In this document: piece after piece, positions 23,537-32,100 of the stretch
How positions within the stretch are numbered: the stretch's first letter is position 1
Layout: every line of letters begins with the position of its first letter
DNA from: Sulfuriferula plumbiphila
GTDB lineage: Bacteria > Pseudomonadota > Gammaproteobacteria > Burkholderiales > Sulfuriferulaceae
DNA length: 64,000 bases
Assembly: GCF_009938015.1 (NCBI RefSeq)
Contig: NZ_AP021884.1
Span: 1,971,501 to 2,035,500 of the forward strand
Reading direction: 5' to 3'
Made by a program: the position numbers and the translations under genes
Notes under the pieces: model-generated
Told to the model about the DNA's origin: nothing
What the model saw: only the letters and a program-made list of their open reading frames with translations
Database searches by the model: none

Positions 23537-24772
23537 ATGACCCTGTTGCCCCATTTGGCGGCGCGCCTCTACGGTGTGCCGCTGGCGATCCATCGCCCAA
23601 AACTTGACGTGATCCTGGCCGTGCTCGGCCCCCGGATCGGCTTGGCTGATTTGGCTGCACCCTCGGGCTTCACGCCGCCCGCACGTCCCGCATCCACCCA
23701 GACGACGAAGGTCGCGGTCATCCCCATCCACGGCACGCTGGTGCGCCGCACAGTGGGCCTGGAAGCCGAATCCGGCTTGACCAGCTACGCAGGGCTGACC
23801 GCGCAGTTGGACGCCGCGCTGGCCAGCCCGGATGTCGCTGCCATCCTGCTCGATGTCGACTCACCGGGTGGCGAGTCGGGCGGCGTGTTCGATCTGGCCG
23901 ACCGCATCCGTGCGGCTGCTAAGACGAAGCCGGTCTGGGCTGTAGCCAATGACATGGCGTTCTCGGCAGCTTACGCCCTGGCGTCTGCGGCCAGCAAGGT
24001 GTTCGTGTCGCGCACCGGCGGCGTCGGCTCGATTGGCGTCATTGCGATGCACGTCGACCAGTCCGAGAAGGATGCGCAGGACGGCGTTCGGTACACGGCG
24101 GTCTTTGCGGGCGACCGCAAGAACGATCTGAACCCACACGAGCCGATTTCCAGCGAAGCCCACGCCTTTCTCAAGGGTGAGGTGAATCGCGTCTACGGCC
24201 TGTTCGTCGAGACGGTGGCCCGCAACCGTGGCATCGAGGCATCTGCCGTGCGCGACACCGAGGCGGGGCTGTTCTTCGGGCAGGCCGCCGTGGCTATCGG
24301 GTTGGCCGATGCCATCGGCACCTTCGACGACGCCCTTGCGCAGCTTTGCGAATCCGTTTCCCCACTCCCGAAGTTGGCGGCAAGCCACTCCGGTCTTTTT
24401 AGCAACCCCCAGATGGAGTCATCAATGAATGATCGAACCGACCCCGCTGCTCCTGATCGGCTTGCTGCTGATCCTGCTGGCAGTCCTTCTCAACCGGCGG
24501 CCGCCACCGCCATGACCGTGGCTGACGCGATTGAGGTCGCCCAGACCTGCACCCTGGCCGGGCGCACCGACCTGATCGCGGGCTTCCTCGAAGCGAAGGC
24601 ACCACCCGCCAAGGTACGCAGCCAGTTGCTGGCCACCCAGGCCGAAGCCAGTCCCGAAATCGTCAGCCGCATCGACCCGCAGTCGGCCATGTCGGCGAGT
24701 AGCACTGGCCATCCTGCCTCTTCCCACAACCCTCTGATCCAGGCCGTCAAAAGTCGCCTGGGCACAAAGTAA
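23537..24772 (+). CDS. S49 family head maturation protease with scaffold tail
   Basis: A 411-residue protein of the lambda gpC type. Residues 55-270 form a ClpP/SppA-like S49 serine protease; the catalytic Ser143 lies in AFSAAYA and the general-base Lys195 in GDRKND, with LDVDSPGGESGG near 105-116. The C-terminal about 115 residues are scaffold-like (DAIEVAQTCTLAGRTDLIAGFLEAKA) and can be made separately from an internal start at 24425. It matures the capsid. Confidence 0.9.
   Translation: MTLLPHLAARLYGVPLAIHRPKLDVILAVLGPRIGLADLAAPSGFTPPARPASTQTTKVAVIPIHGTLVRRTVGLEAESGLTSYAGLTAQLDAALASPDVAAILLDVDSPGGESGGVFDLADRIRAAAKTKPVWAVANDMAFSAAYALASAASKVFVSRTGGVGSIGVIAMHVDQSEKDAQDGVRYTAVFAGDRKNDLNPHEPISSEAHAFLKGEVNRVYGLFVETVARNRGIEASAVRDTEAGLFFGQAAVAIGLADAIGTFDDALAQLCESVSPLPKLAASHSGLFSNPQMESSMNDRTDPAAPDRLAADPAGSPSQPAAATAMTVADAIEVAQTCTLAGRTDLIAGFLEAKAPPAKVRSQLLATQAEASPEIVSRIDPQSAMSASSTGHPASSHNPLIQAVKSRLGTK
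24425..24772 (+). CDS. Nested scaffold protein (Nu3-like), internal start
   Basis: An internal ATG at 24425, in frame with the protease gene (codon 297), has GGAG at 24415-24418 with a 6-nt spacer. The 115-residue product contains only the scaffold-like helical tail. Lambda Nu3 is made in exactly this way from within gene C. I see the start signal directly; production is inferred from the lambda analogy. Confidence 0.65.
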   Translation: MNDRTDPAAPDRLAADPAGSPSQPAAATAMTVADAIEVAQTCTLAGRTDLIAGFLEAKAPPAKVRSQLLATQAEASPEIVSRIDPQSAMSASSTGHPASSHNPLIQAVKSRLGTK

Positions 24773-24790
24773 CCCAAAAAGGAGCATCCC

Positions 24791-25168
24791 GTGCCCGCAA
24801 TGCAAGAACCAATCAACCTCGGCGACCTCCTGAAGTACGAGGCGCCCAATCTCTATTCGCGCGACCGCGTGACCGTGGCAGCTGGCCAGACCTTGCCGCT
24901 GGGTACGGTGCTCGGGCAGATCACGGCGACGGGCAAGGTCAAGCAGATCGACCCGTCGGCCACCGATGGCAGCCAGTACTCCGCTGGTGTGCTGATGCAG
25001 GACGCCGATGCTGCTCTCGCCGACCGCAACGACGGGCTGATGGTGGCGCGTCACGCCATCGTGTCAGACCACGCACTGCATTGGCCCACCGGCATCACGA
25101 CTGCGGAGCAGCAAGCAGCGATCCAACAACTCAAAGCACTGGGCGTCCTGGTGCGTATCGGCGCCTAA
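24791..25168 (+). CDS. Head decoration protein (gpD-like)
   Basis: A 125-residue protein starting at GTG 24791 after AAGGAG. It has the gpD-type layout: an N-terminal arm, a LPLGTVLGQIT strand, DGSQYSAGVLMQD and VRIGA at the end. It binds at capsid three-fold sites after expansion. Position between scaffold and capsid genes is diagnostic. Confidence 0.88.
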   Translation: MPAMQEPINLGDLLKYEAPNLYSRDRVTVAAGQTLPLGTVLGQITATGKVKQIDPSATDGSQYSAGVLMQDADAALADRNDGLMVARHAIVSDHALHWPTGITTAEQQAAIQQLKALGVLVRIGA

Positions 25169-25185
25169 CGCCAAGGAGACTCAAT

Positions 25186-26205
25186 ATGCAAAACCCATTC
25201 ATCAGTCCGGCATTTTCGATGGCATCAATGACTGCAGCCATCAACTTGATCCCCAACCGCTACGGACGCCTGGAGGAGTTGAATCTGTTTCCGCCCAAGC
25301 CGGTTCGAACGCGCCAGGTGATTGTTGAAGAACGCGCCGGTGTCCTGAACCTCCTTCCGACCCAGCCGCCAGGCTCTCCGGGAACAGTGAATGTGCGTGG
25401 CAAGCGAACCGTCCGGTCCTTCGTCGTTCCGCACATTCCGCACGACGACGTTGTGTTGCCCGAAGAGGTTCAAGGTCTACGTGCTTTTGGCAGCGAAACC
25501 GAAATGGAGTCGATTGCCGGAGTGCTGGCCCAACACTTAGAGACGATGCGCAACAAGCACGCCATCACCCTAGAGCACTTGCGTATGGGGGCGTTGAAAG
25601 GCGAGATTCTCGACGCCGACGGCAGCCGTATCTACAACCTGTTTGACGAGTTTGGCATCGATCAACAGAGTGTGGACTTCGAAATCAGCAGCCCGACTAC
25701 TGGCACTGATGTCAAGGGCAAGTGCACTGATGTGTTGGGCATCATCGAAGAAGCCCTTCTCGGCGAGTTCATGACGGGAGTCCACTGCTTGTGTTCTCCA
25801 GAGTTTTTCAAGGCATTGACCGGCCACAAGGATGTCAAGACTGCCTTCACGAACTGGCAGCAAGGCGCCGTCCTTATCAATGATGTTCGCCGTGGCTTCA
25901 CTTTTGGCGGCATCACTTTCGAGGAGTACCGAGGTAAGGCGACTGATGTCAACAAGACGGTTCGTCGCTTCATCGCTGCTGGCGAAGCACATGCGTTCCC
26001 TCTTGGCACTATCGACACCTTCGGAACTTACTTTGCACCGGCCGACTTCAACGAGACTGTCAACACGATGGGCCAGCCGCTTTATGCGAAGCAGGAGCCG
26101 CGCAAATTCGACAGGGGCACAGATCTGCACACGCAGGCCAACCCGCTACCGATGTGCCATCGTCCCGGGGTTCTGGTCAGGCTCGTCATGGGTGGTGGCG
26201 TATGA
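25186..26205 (+). CDS. Major capsid protein (gpE-like)
   Basis: A 339-residue lambda E-type capsid protein starting at ATG 25186 after AAGGAG. Typical segments include PNRYGRLEELNLFPPKPVRTRQVIVEE near the start, IPHDDVVLPEEVQGLRAFG, and FPLGTIDTFGTYFAPADFNETVNTMG and VLVRL at the end. Its third codon positions are visibly less GC-rich than those of the flanking genes, a sign of separate descent. Confidence 0.93.
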   Translation: MQNPFISPAFSMASMTAAINLIPNRYGRLEELNLFPPKPVRTRQVIVEERAGVLNLLPTQPPGSPGTVNVRGKRTVRSFVVPHIPHDDVVLPEEVQGLRAFGSETEMESIAGVLAQHLETMRNKHAITLEHLRMGALKGEILDADGSRIYNLFDEFGIDQQSVDFEISSPTTGTDVKGKCTDVLGIIEEALLGEFMTGVHCLCSPEFFKALTGHKDVKTAFTNWQQGAVLINDVRRGFTFGGITFEEYRGKATDVNKTVRRFIAAGEAHAFPLGTIDTFGTYFAPADFNETVNTMGQPLYAKQEPRKFDRGTDLHTQANPLPMCHRPGVLVRLVMGGGV

Positions 26206-26504
26206 GTTTGGTCGCCCAGATCTATGAGTCGGCCGCGAACGCTGGGCTGCTGAAGGAATGCCTTTGGTATCCGTCGAACGGTGCGCCATCGCAACTACAT
26301 CAGATCGGCTTTGCCGCGCCCGATGAATCACTGCTCGATGGCCTGGCCCTGAGCACCGACTACGAGATGACCTACCCGGTCACGGCATTCGGGGGTCTTG
26401 CAGTCCGCGAGGTTGTCGAAATCGGTGGCACGTCCTTCCAGGTGCGAGACATCCGATCGTTAAGCGACGGCTCCGAGATCCGCGCCAAGCTCACCCGGCT
26501 GTAA
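26202..26504 (+). CDS. Head-tail attachment protein (FII-like)
   Basis: A 100-residue protein starting at ATG 26202, overlapping the capsid stop. The length, position and beta-rich sequence (DYEMTYPVTAFGGLAVREVVEIGGTSFQVRDIR) fit small lambda FII-type proteins that complete the head neck. No catalytic motif is expected. Confidence 0.72.
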   Translation: MSLVAQIYESAANAGLLKECLWYPSNGAPSQLHQIGFAAPDESLLDGLALSTDYEMTYPVTAFGGLAVREVVEIGGTSFQVRDIRSLSDGSEIRAKLTRL

Positions 26505-26508
26505 ACCC

Positions 26509-26955
26509 ATGGCAGATAACTCGATCCGCGAGCGGATTCTGCTGGCGGTGATGGCGGCTGCCCGTCCGGCGGTCGAAGGTCTCGGGGCCACTTTGCACCG
26601 GTCGCCCACGGTGGCCATCAGCCGCGAACTTTGCCCGGCGCTCGCGGTGTTTCCCGAGTCGGAGTCCATCACTGAGCGCGCCAACGACCGCGTCACACGC
26701 GAACTGACCGTTCGCGTTGTGGCTCTGGCTCGGGCCGTTCCACCCGCGTCCCCCGAAACCGAGGCCGACCGTCTGCTCACCGCTGCCCACGCTGCCTTGT
26801 TCGGGGACGGCACGTTCGGTGGGTTGGCGCTGGGCATCCGTGAACAAGAGAGCGAGTGGGAGGTCGAGGACGCCGACGCGGTGGCCGTGGCCCTCCCGGC
26901 GCGCTATCGGCTGACGTACCGGACGCTGGCCAATGACCTTTCAACTCTTGGATGA
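26509..26955 (+). CDS. Tail terminator/completion-like protein
   Basis: A 148-residue protein whose pattern (IRERILLAVMAAARPAV, FPESESITERANDRVTRELTVRVVALAR, ADRLLTAAHAALFGD) resembles minor tail proteins of the gpU/gpZ group that cap the tail tube. It lies between head attachment and tube genes as expected. Overlaps the next gene by 4 bp. Confidence 0.7.
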   Translation: MADNSIRERILLAVMAAARPAVEGLGATLHRSPTVAISRELCPALAVFPESESITERANDRVTRELTVRVVALARAVPPASPETEADRLLTAAHAALFGDGTFGGLALGIREQESEWEVEDADAVAVALPARYRLTYRTLANDLSTLG

Positions 26956-27155
26956 CACCTATGACCCAACTTGTCCTGACGCGCCCGCACACCCACGCGG
27001 GCAAGACCTATGGCGTCGGTGACCGGATCGAGATCGACGCGACATCAGCCGACTGGCTGATCGCGCACGACATCGCCACGCCGGAGCCGACCGCCCCAAC
27101 TGCTGAACCCGTCCCCGAACCCAAACCCCTCCAACGCAAGGAACCCAAGCAATGA
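26952..27155 (+). CDS. Small DUF7210-like phage protein
   Basis: A 67-residue protein. The first 45 residues (VLTRPHTHAGKTYGVGDRIEIDATSADWLIAHDIATP) form a small conserved unit found in phage tail operons; the tail is proline-rich. ATG 26952 overlaps the previous stop and ATG 26961 is an alternative. It overlaps the tube gene by 4 bp. Function unknown. Confidence 0.68.
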   Translation: MTPMTQLVLTRPHTHAGKTYGVGDRIEIDATSADWLIAHDIATPEPTAPTAEPVPEPKPLQRKEPKQ

Positions 27156-27904
27156 GCACCTATGCCAGTTTTCAAGGCCGCGTCTTCCTCGGCAAGCGCG
27201 ACACCGACGGCCTTCCCATCGAAGTGCGCTCGCCCGGCAACGTCGCAGAGCTGAAGCTCTCCCTCAAGACCGACGTCCTGGAGCATTACGAGAGCCAGAC
27301 CGGCCAGCGCTCGCTGGATCACCGGATGGTCAAGCAGAAGTCCGCCACCGTGAACCTCACCATCGAGGAATTCACCAAGGAGAATCTCGCGCTGGCCCTG
27401 TACGGCAACCACGTCGTCGGCACGCCGGGCACGGTCACCGCCGAGCCAGTGGGCGGTGCCACGCCGATTGCGGGCGACCGCTACTTCCTTGCCCACCCGA
27501 AGGTATCGTCCTTGGTCGTGACGGATTCGGCTGGCACGCCCGCGACCCTGGCCTTGGGCACGAACTACACGGCTGATCCCGACTTCGGTGCCCTCCAGTT
27601 TCTGGATACCACCGGCTTCACTGCGCCGTTCAAGGCCAGTTACGCCTACGGTGTGGCCACCGAGATCGGCATCTTCACGCAGGCGCTGCCGGAACGCTTC
27701 CTGCGGCTCGAAGGCATCAACACGGCCCAGGGCAATGCCAAGGTGCTGGTCGAGCTCTACCGCGTGGCATTCGATCCGCTGAAGGAAATCTCCTTCATCT
27801 CGGACGAGTACAACAAATTCGAGCTGGAGGGATCGCTGCTGGCCGACACCACCAAGCCCTTCGACGCGGTGCTGGGCCAGTTCGGCCGCATCGTGCAACT
27901 GTGA
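27152..27904 (+). CDS. Major tail tube protein
   Basis: A 250-residue protein. The sequence starts YASFQGRVFLGKRD and continues with tube-type segments LKLSLKTDVLEHYESQTG, KSATVNLTIEEFTKENLALALYG, then ERFLRLEGIN and ISFISDEYNKFELEGSLLAD near the end. It polymerises around the tape measure. The frameshifted chaperone gene follows directly, as expected. Confidence 0.87.
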   Translation: MSTYASFQGRVFLGKRDTDGLPIEVRSPGNVAELKLSLKTDVLEHYESQTGQRSLDHRMVKQKSATVNLTIEEFTKENLALALYGNHVVGTPGTVTAEPVGGATPIAGDRYFLAHPKVSSLVVTDSAGTPATLALGTNYTADPDFGALQFLDTTGFTAPFKASYAYGVATEIGIFTQALPERFLRLEGINTAQGNAKVLVELYRVAFDPLKEISFISDEYNKFELEGSLLADTTKPFDAVLGQFGRIVQL

Positions 27905-27915
27905 TGGGTGCCGCC

Positions 27916-28317
27916 ATGAGTGATCTGGACACCCTGATTCCGCAGGCGGTCGAACTGGTGATCGACGGTGAGCCGCTGGCCATCAAACCGCTGAAGGTCG
28001 GGCAGATGCCCGGTTTTCTGCGAGCGATGTCGCCGGTGATGCAGCAGCTCACTGCCTCCAACATCGACTGGCTGGCGTTGTTCGGCGAGCGCGGCGACGA
28101 CCTGCTGTCGGCCATCGCCATTGCCGTCGGCAAGCCTCGGGCGTGGGTCGATGAGCTGGCTGCCGACGAGGCCATCCTGCTGGCGGCCAAGGTGATCGAG
28201 GTGAACGCCGATTTTTTTACCCAGACGGTGATTCCGAAGCTCGACGGGCTGTTCGGCCAAGTGAAGCTGCCGCCCATCGTGAAAGCGGCGGCTGGTTCGA
28301 TGCCGTCCAGCACCTGA
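27916..28317 (+). CDS. Tail assembly chaperone (gpG-like, zero frame)
   Basis: A 133-residue protein (ATG 27916; GTG 27901 and ATG 27904 are alternatives). It begins with a beta segment (VELVIDGEPLAIKPLKVGQMPGFLRAM), followed by helices. A run of seven T at 28212-28218 falls near its 3' end, and the -1 frame is open from there to 28517 without a good start codon of its own. That is the G/GT chaperone arrangement between tube and tape measure genes. Confidence 0.8.
   Translation: MSDLDTLIPQAVELVIDGEPLAIKPLKVGQMPGFLRAMSPVMQQLTASNIDWLALFGERGDDLLSAIAIAVGKPRAWVDELAADEAILLAAKVIEVNADFFTQTVIPKLDGLFGQVKLPPIVKAAAGSMPSST
28212..28218 (+). other. Candidate -1 ribosomal frameshift site (T7)
   Basis: The zero-frame codons are TTT TTT preceded by T, a perfect X XXY YYZ slippery heptamer and conspicuous in such GC-rich DNA. 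Slipping back by one base joins the -1 frame starting TAC CCA at 28218. Confidence 0.6.
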
Positions 28318-28517
28318 TCGAGCACGGTCACCGCTTGCCCGACATCCTCGACTACACGTTGGCGCAGGTGCGCGGCTTCGTCGTAGCGACGGCGCGCACC
28401 GATGCGGCCCGCGATGCACGGCTGCTGTCCGTGATTGCCATCGGCACGCGCAGCGATGCCCGCCAGCTCGACCAAACCCTCGACCGACTTACTGACAAGG
28501 CCACCGACCGTGCCTGA
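28218..28517 (+). CDS. Tail assembly chaperone -1 frame extension (GT-like)
   Basis: After a -1 slip at the T7 run, translation continues for 99 codons to TGA at 28515-28517, including the segment GGWFDAVQHLIEHGHRLPDILDYTLAQVRGF. The only in-frame initiation codon in the conserved part is a TTG at 28335 that would remove the conserved start of this segment. I therefore read it as the T part of a G-T fusion. A slip slightly further downstream, around 28279-28290, is possible. Confidence 0.62.
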   Translation, partial: YPDGDSEARRAVRPSEAAAHRESGGWFDAVQHLIEHGHRLPDILDYTLAQVRGFVVATARTDAARDARLLSVIAIGTRSDARQLDQTLDRLTDKATDRA

Positions 28518-29167
28518 TGACCATGCGCATTTCCGTCCAGATCGATAGCGCCGCAGCCCAGGCGCAATTGCGCCGCTGGGGCGGCGAATTCCGCGACAAG
28601 GTCAAGAAGGCGGTGTCGCGGGCGATTGCCAGCGAGGCGGTCGAACTCAAGCAGGACGTGCGCAGCCACGTCGCCAGCCAGATGGCCGTGGTCAAGAAGT
28701 CCTTCCTCAAGGGCTTCACCGCCAAGGTGCTGGACAAAGACCTGAACCGACTGCCCGCGCTGTACGTGGGTTCGCGCATTCCGTGGTCGGCGATGCACGA
28801 GACCGGCGGCCAGATTGCCGGGCGGATGCTGATTCCACTGAACGGTCGGGTGGGCCGCAAGCGCTTCAAGGCGCAGGTGGCCGAGCTGATGCGCGGCGGC
28901 AATGCCTATTTCATCAAGAACGCGAAGGGAAACATCGTCCTGATGGCCGAGAACATCAAAGAGCACGACCGGCCACTGGCGGGCTTCAAGCGCCGCTACC
29001 GCAAGGCAGAGGGCATCAAGCGCCTCAAGCGCGGCGCGGACATCCCGATTGCCGTCCTAGTGCCCAAGGTCGTACTCAAGAAGCGCCTCGATGTCGAGCG
29101 GCTGGTCGCGAGTCGCATCCCGCGTCTGGCGGCGGCCGTCGAGAATCAGATCAGTACGGTGGATTGA
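28517..29167 (+). CDS. DUF6441 phage tail protein
   Basis: A 216-residue basic protein starting at ATG 28517 (TGATG overlap). It has VKKAVSRAIASEAVELKQDVRSHV, then KSFLKGFTAKV and RIPWSAMHETGGQIAG, fitting the DUF6441 family found before tape measure genes. It resembles minor tail completion proteins. The C-terminus is lysine-rich (KRLKRGADIPIAVLVPKVV). Confidence 0.78.
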   Translation: MTMRISVQIDSAAAQAQLRRWGGEFRDKVKKAVSRAIASEAVELKQDVRSHVASQMAVVKKSFLKGFTAKVLDKDLNRLPALYVGSRIPWSAMHETGGQIAGRMLIPLNGRVGRKRFKAQVAELMRGGNAYFIKNAKGNIVLMAENIKEHDRPLAGFKRRYRKAEGIKRLKRGADIPIAVLVPKVVLKKRLDVERLVASRIPRLAAAVENQISTVD

Positions 29168-29170
29168 TTC

Positions 29171-32100
29171 ATGGCCAAGCGAATTTCCATCCTCGTCGCG
29201 CTCGAAGGGGCCGACGAGGGGCTCAAACGCGCCATCACGTCGGCCGAGCGCAGTCTCGGTGAGCTGTCGACCACCGCCAAGACCGCCGGAGCCAAGGCTG
29301 CCGCCGGAATGGCCGAGGTCAAGGCCGGGATGTCGGCCTTCGGCGATCAGGTGGCGACGGCCAAGACGCAATTGCTGGCCTTCCTATCGATCAGCTGGGC
29401 GGCAGGAAAGGTGCAAGAGATCGTCCAGATCGCCGACGCATGGAACATGATGTCGGCGCGCTTGAAGTTGGCGACGGCGGGACAGCGTGAATTCACGACC
29501 GCGCAAGCGGCCCTGTTCGACATCGCCCAGCGCATCGGTGTGCCGATTCAGGAAACGGCCACGCTGTACGGCAAGCTCCAGCAGGCAATTCGGATGCTGG
29601 GTGGCGAGCAGAAGGACGCGCTCACGATCGCCGAGAGCATTTCGCAGGCACTGCGCCTGTCGGGCGCTTCGGCCACCGAGGCGCAGTCCTCTTTGCTGCA
29701 ATTCGGGCAGGCGCTCGCCTCTGGTGTGCTGCGAGGCGAGGAATTCAACTCCGTCGTCGAAAACAGCCCCCGTCTGGCGCAGGCACTGGCCGATGGCCTG
29801 AATGTGCCCATCGGGCGACTGCGCAAGCTGGCCGAAGAAGGCCGCCTGACCGCTGACGTGGTGGTCAACGCGCTGATGAGCCAGAAGGACAAGCTGGCCA
29901 GCGAGTACGCCCAACTGCCGCAGACGGTGAGCCAGGCCTTCGAGCGCCTGCGCAATGCCTTCGGGCAGTGGATCAACCGGGTCGATGAATCGACGGGTTT
30001 GACCAAGAAGCTGGCCGAGGCTCTGACCATTCTCGCCAACAACCTCGACACGGTCATGCAGTGGTTGAAGCGCATCGCCGAAGTCGGTCTGGCGGTGCTG
30101 ATCTACCGCCTGATCCCGGCGCTCATCACCGCGTGGCAGACCGCCGGTGCGGCGGCCGTCACGGCCGCCAGTGCCACCGCTGCGGCGTGGACGACGGCCA
30201 ACCTGTCGGTGTCGGCCGCCGTGGCCAGCGTCGGCTTGCTCAAGACGGCATTCGCCGTGCTGGGTGCCTTCCTGGTCGGCTGGGAGATCGGCACGTGGCT
30301 GTCGGAGAAGTTCGAGATCGTCCGCAAGGCGGGCATCTTCATGGTCGAGATGCTGGTCAAGGCGGTCGAGCAGTTGCGCTACCGCTGGGAGGCATTCGCC
30401 GCCATCTTCACCTCGGACACGATTGCCGAGGCGACCCAGCGCCACGAGGCCCGTCTCGCGGAGATGAACCAGATCTTCGCGCAGATGTACGCCGACGCGA
30501 CCAAGGGGGCGGATGCTGCCAAGGGCGCGATGAATACCGCCGCGACGGCTGCGGAGGAAATCGCCAAGCGGCTCGAAGCCGTGCGTCAGGGCACGCAGGA
30601 GGCAGTCGGGCGCGGTATCGAGGCTGTCCACAGCGCCCTGGAGAAGCTGAAATCCCGCCTCGGTGAGGTTGAGCAGGCTGTCGGCAAGGCCAATCAGACA
30701 GTCAACGACGCCACCGCCAAAATGGCCGAGGCCTATAAGGGCCTGACGTCCATCGTTGAGGCCAACCTGCTGCGCCAGATCGAAGCGGTCAAGGCGCGCT
30801 ATCAGCAGGAACAGTCGGCGCTGGAGACATCCAAGCAGTCCGAAGCGGCGCTGATCACCAAGTCGACACAGTTGCTGACGGAAGCCCTCACGCAGCAGAC
30901 CACGTTGCGGCGGCAGTCCACGACAGACACGCTGAAGCTCATTGACGATGAGTCCAAGGCGCGGATCGAGTCGGCCCGCCGCCAGGGTCAGACGGAAGAA
31001 GAGCGCCGCGCCAACGTCCAGCGGGTCGAAAACGACATCCTGGCCACCAAGCGCCAGACGATGACGCAGGCGCTGGCCGAGTACCGGCAGCACATCGATG
31101 CGCTCAACGCAGAGGCCAACCGGCATCTGACTGAGATCAAGCGCATCGAGGAGGAGAAGCGCCAGCTCTCGATGACGACCGAGGAACGTGTCCGCGACAT
31201 CCGTCGGCAGGGCATGACCGATTTCGAGGCGACGGAAGATCGCAAGCGCCAGATCGCCGAGTACCAGGGGAAGGCACGTGAGGCGCTGGCCAACGGCGAG
31301 TTCGAGCAGGCTCGGCAACTCGCCCAGAAAGCGATGGACTTGGCCGCACAGGTGGCCAGCTCGCAAACCAGTGAAGCCAAGCGCGGCGAAGATGCCCGCA
31401 AGCAGTCCGAGCAGGCGGTTTCGCAGGTCACCCAGCTCGAATCGCAGTCACGCGATGCCTATCGCAAGCAGGAATACGCGCAAGCCGAAGCCCTGATGCG
31501 CCAAGCGGACGCATTGCGCGCCGAACTGGCCCAGAAGACCAAGGATGCCGACGCACAGATCGCACAGGGCAAGGATGGCGTCAATCAAGCCATCCAGCGC
31601 ATCCGCGAGTCCGAGGAGATTCTCAACAAGACCCTGGATGCCGAAGCCAAGGCGCACCAGACCGCCGCGCAGTCGGCATTGACCGCGCGCGACCAGATCC
31701 AGCAGACCCTCACCCAGACCGAAACCCAGATCGACCAAATCACAGCCAAGCTAAAAGACGGTCTGAAGGTCACGCTGGATGCCGACACGACCCGCTTCGA
31801 CAAAGCCATCGCTGATCTCGACAAGGCCCTGGCAGAAAAAGAGTACCTGCTCAAGATTCAGGCCGACTTGCAGGAGGCCGAGAAGAAGCTGCAGCAGTAC
31901 GAACAACTGCTGAAAGAGGGCAAGACACTCCCGGTCGATGCCGACGTGTCCAAGGCCAAGGAGGCGCTGGACAAACTCAAGACCTACGCCGACCAGAACT
32001 CGCAGTTCGAACTGAAGGTGGCGACCGAGAAGGCGCAGGCCGCGATCACCAAAGTCGAAGGGATGATCAAGGCGCTGGACCGCATCCAGACCGAGTCCCG

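Noticed and set aside
28335-28517. Stand-alone 60-aa gene from TTG 28335
   Set aside because: It would cut off the conserved start of the segment (GGWFDAVQHLIEHGH); a frameshift extension fits better.
29384-31366. 660-codon minus-strand frame inside the tape measure gene
   Set aside because: It mirrors the coiled-coil codons of the tape measure; leucine/arginine/glycine-rich with no domain.
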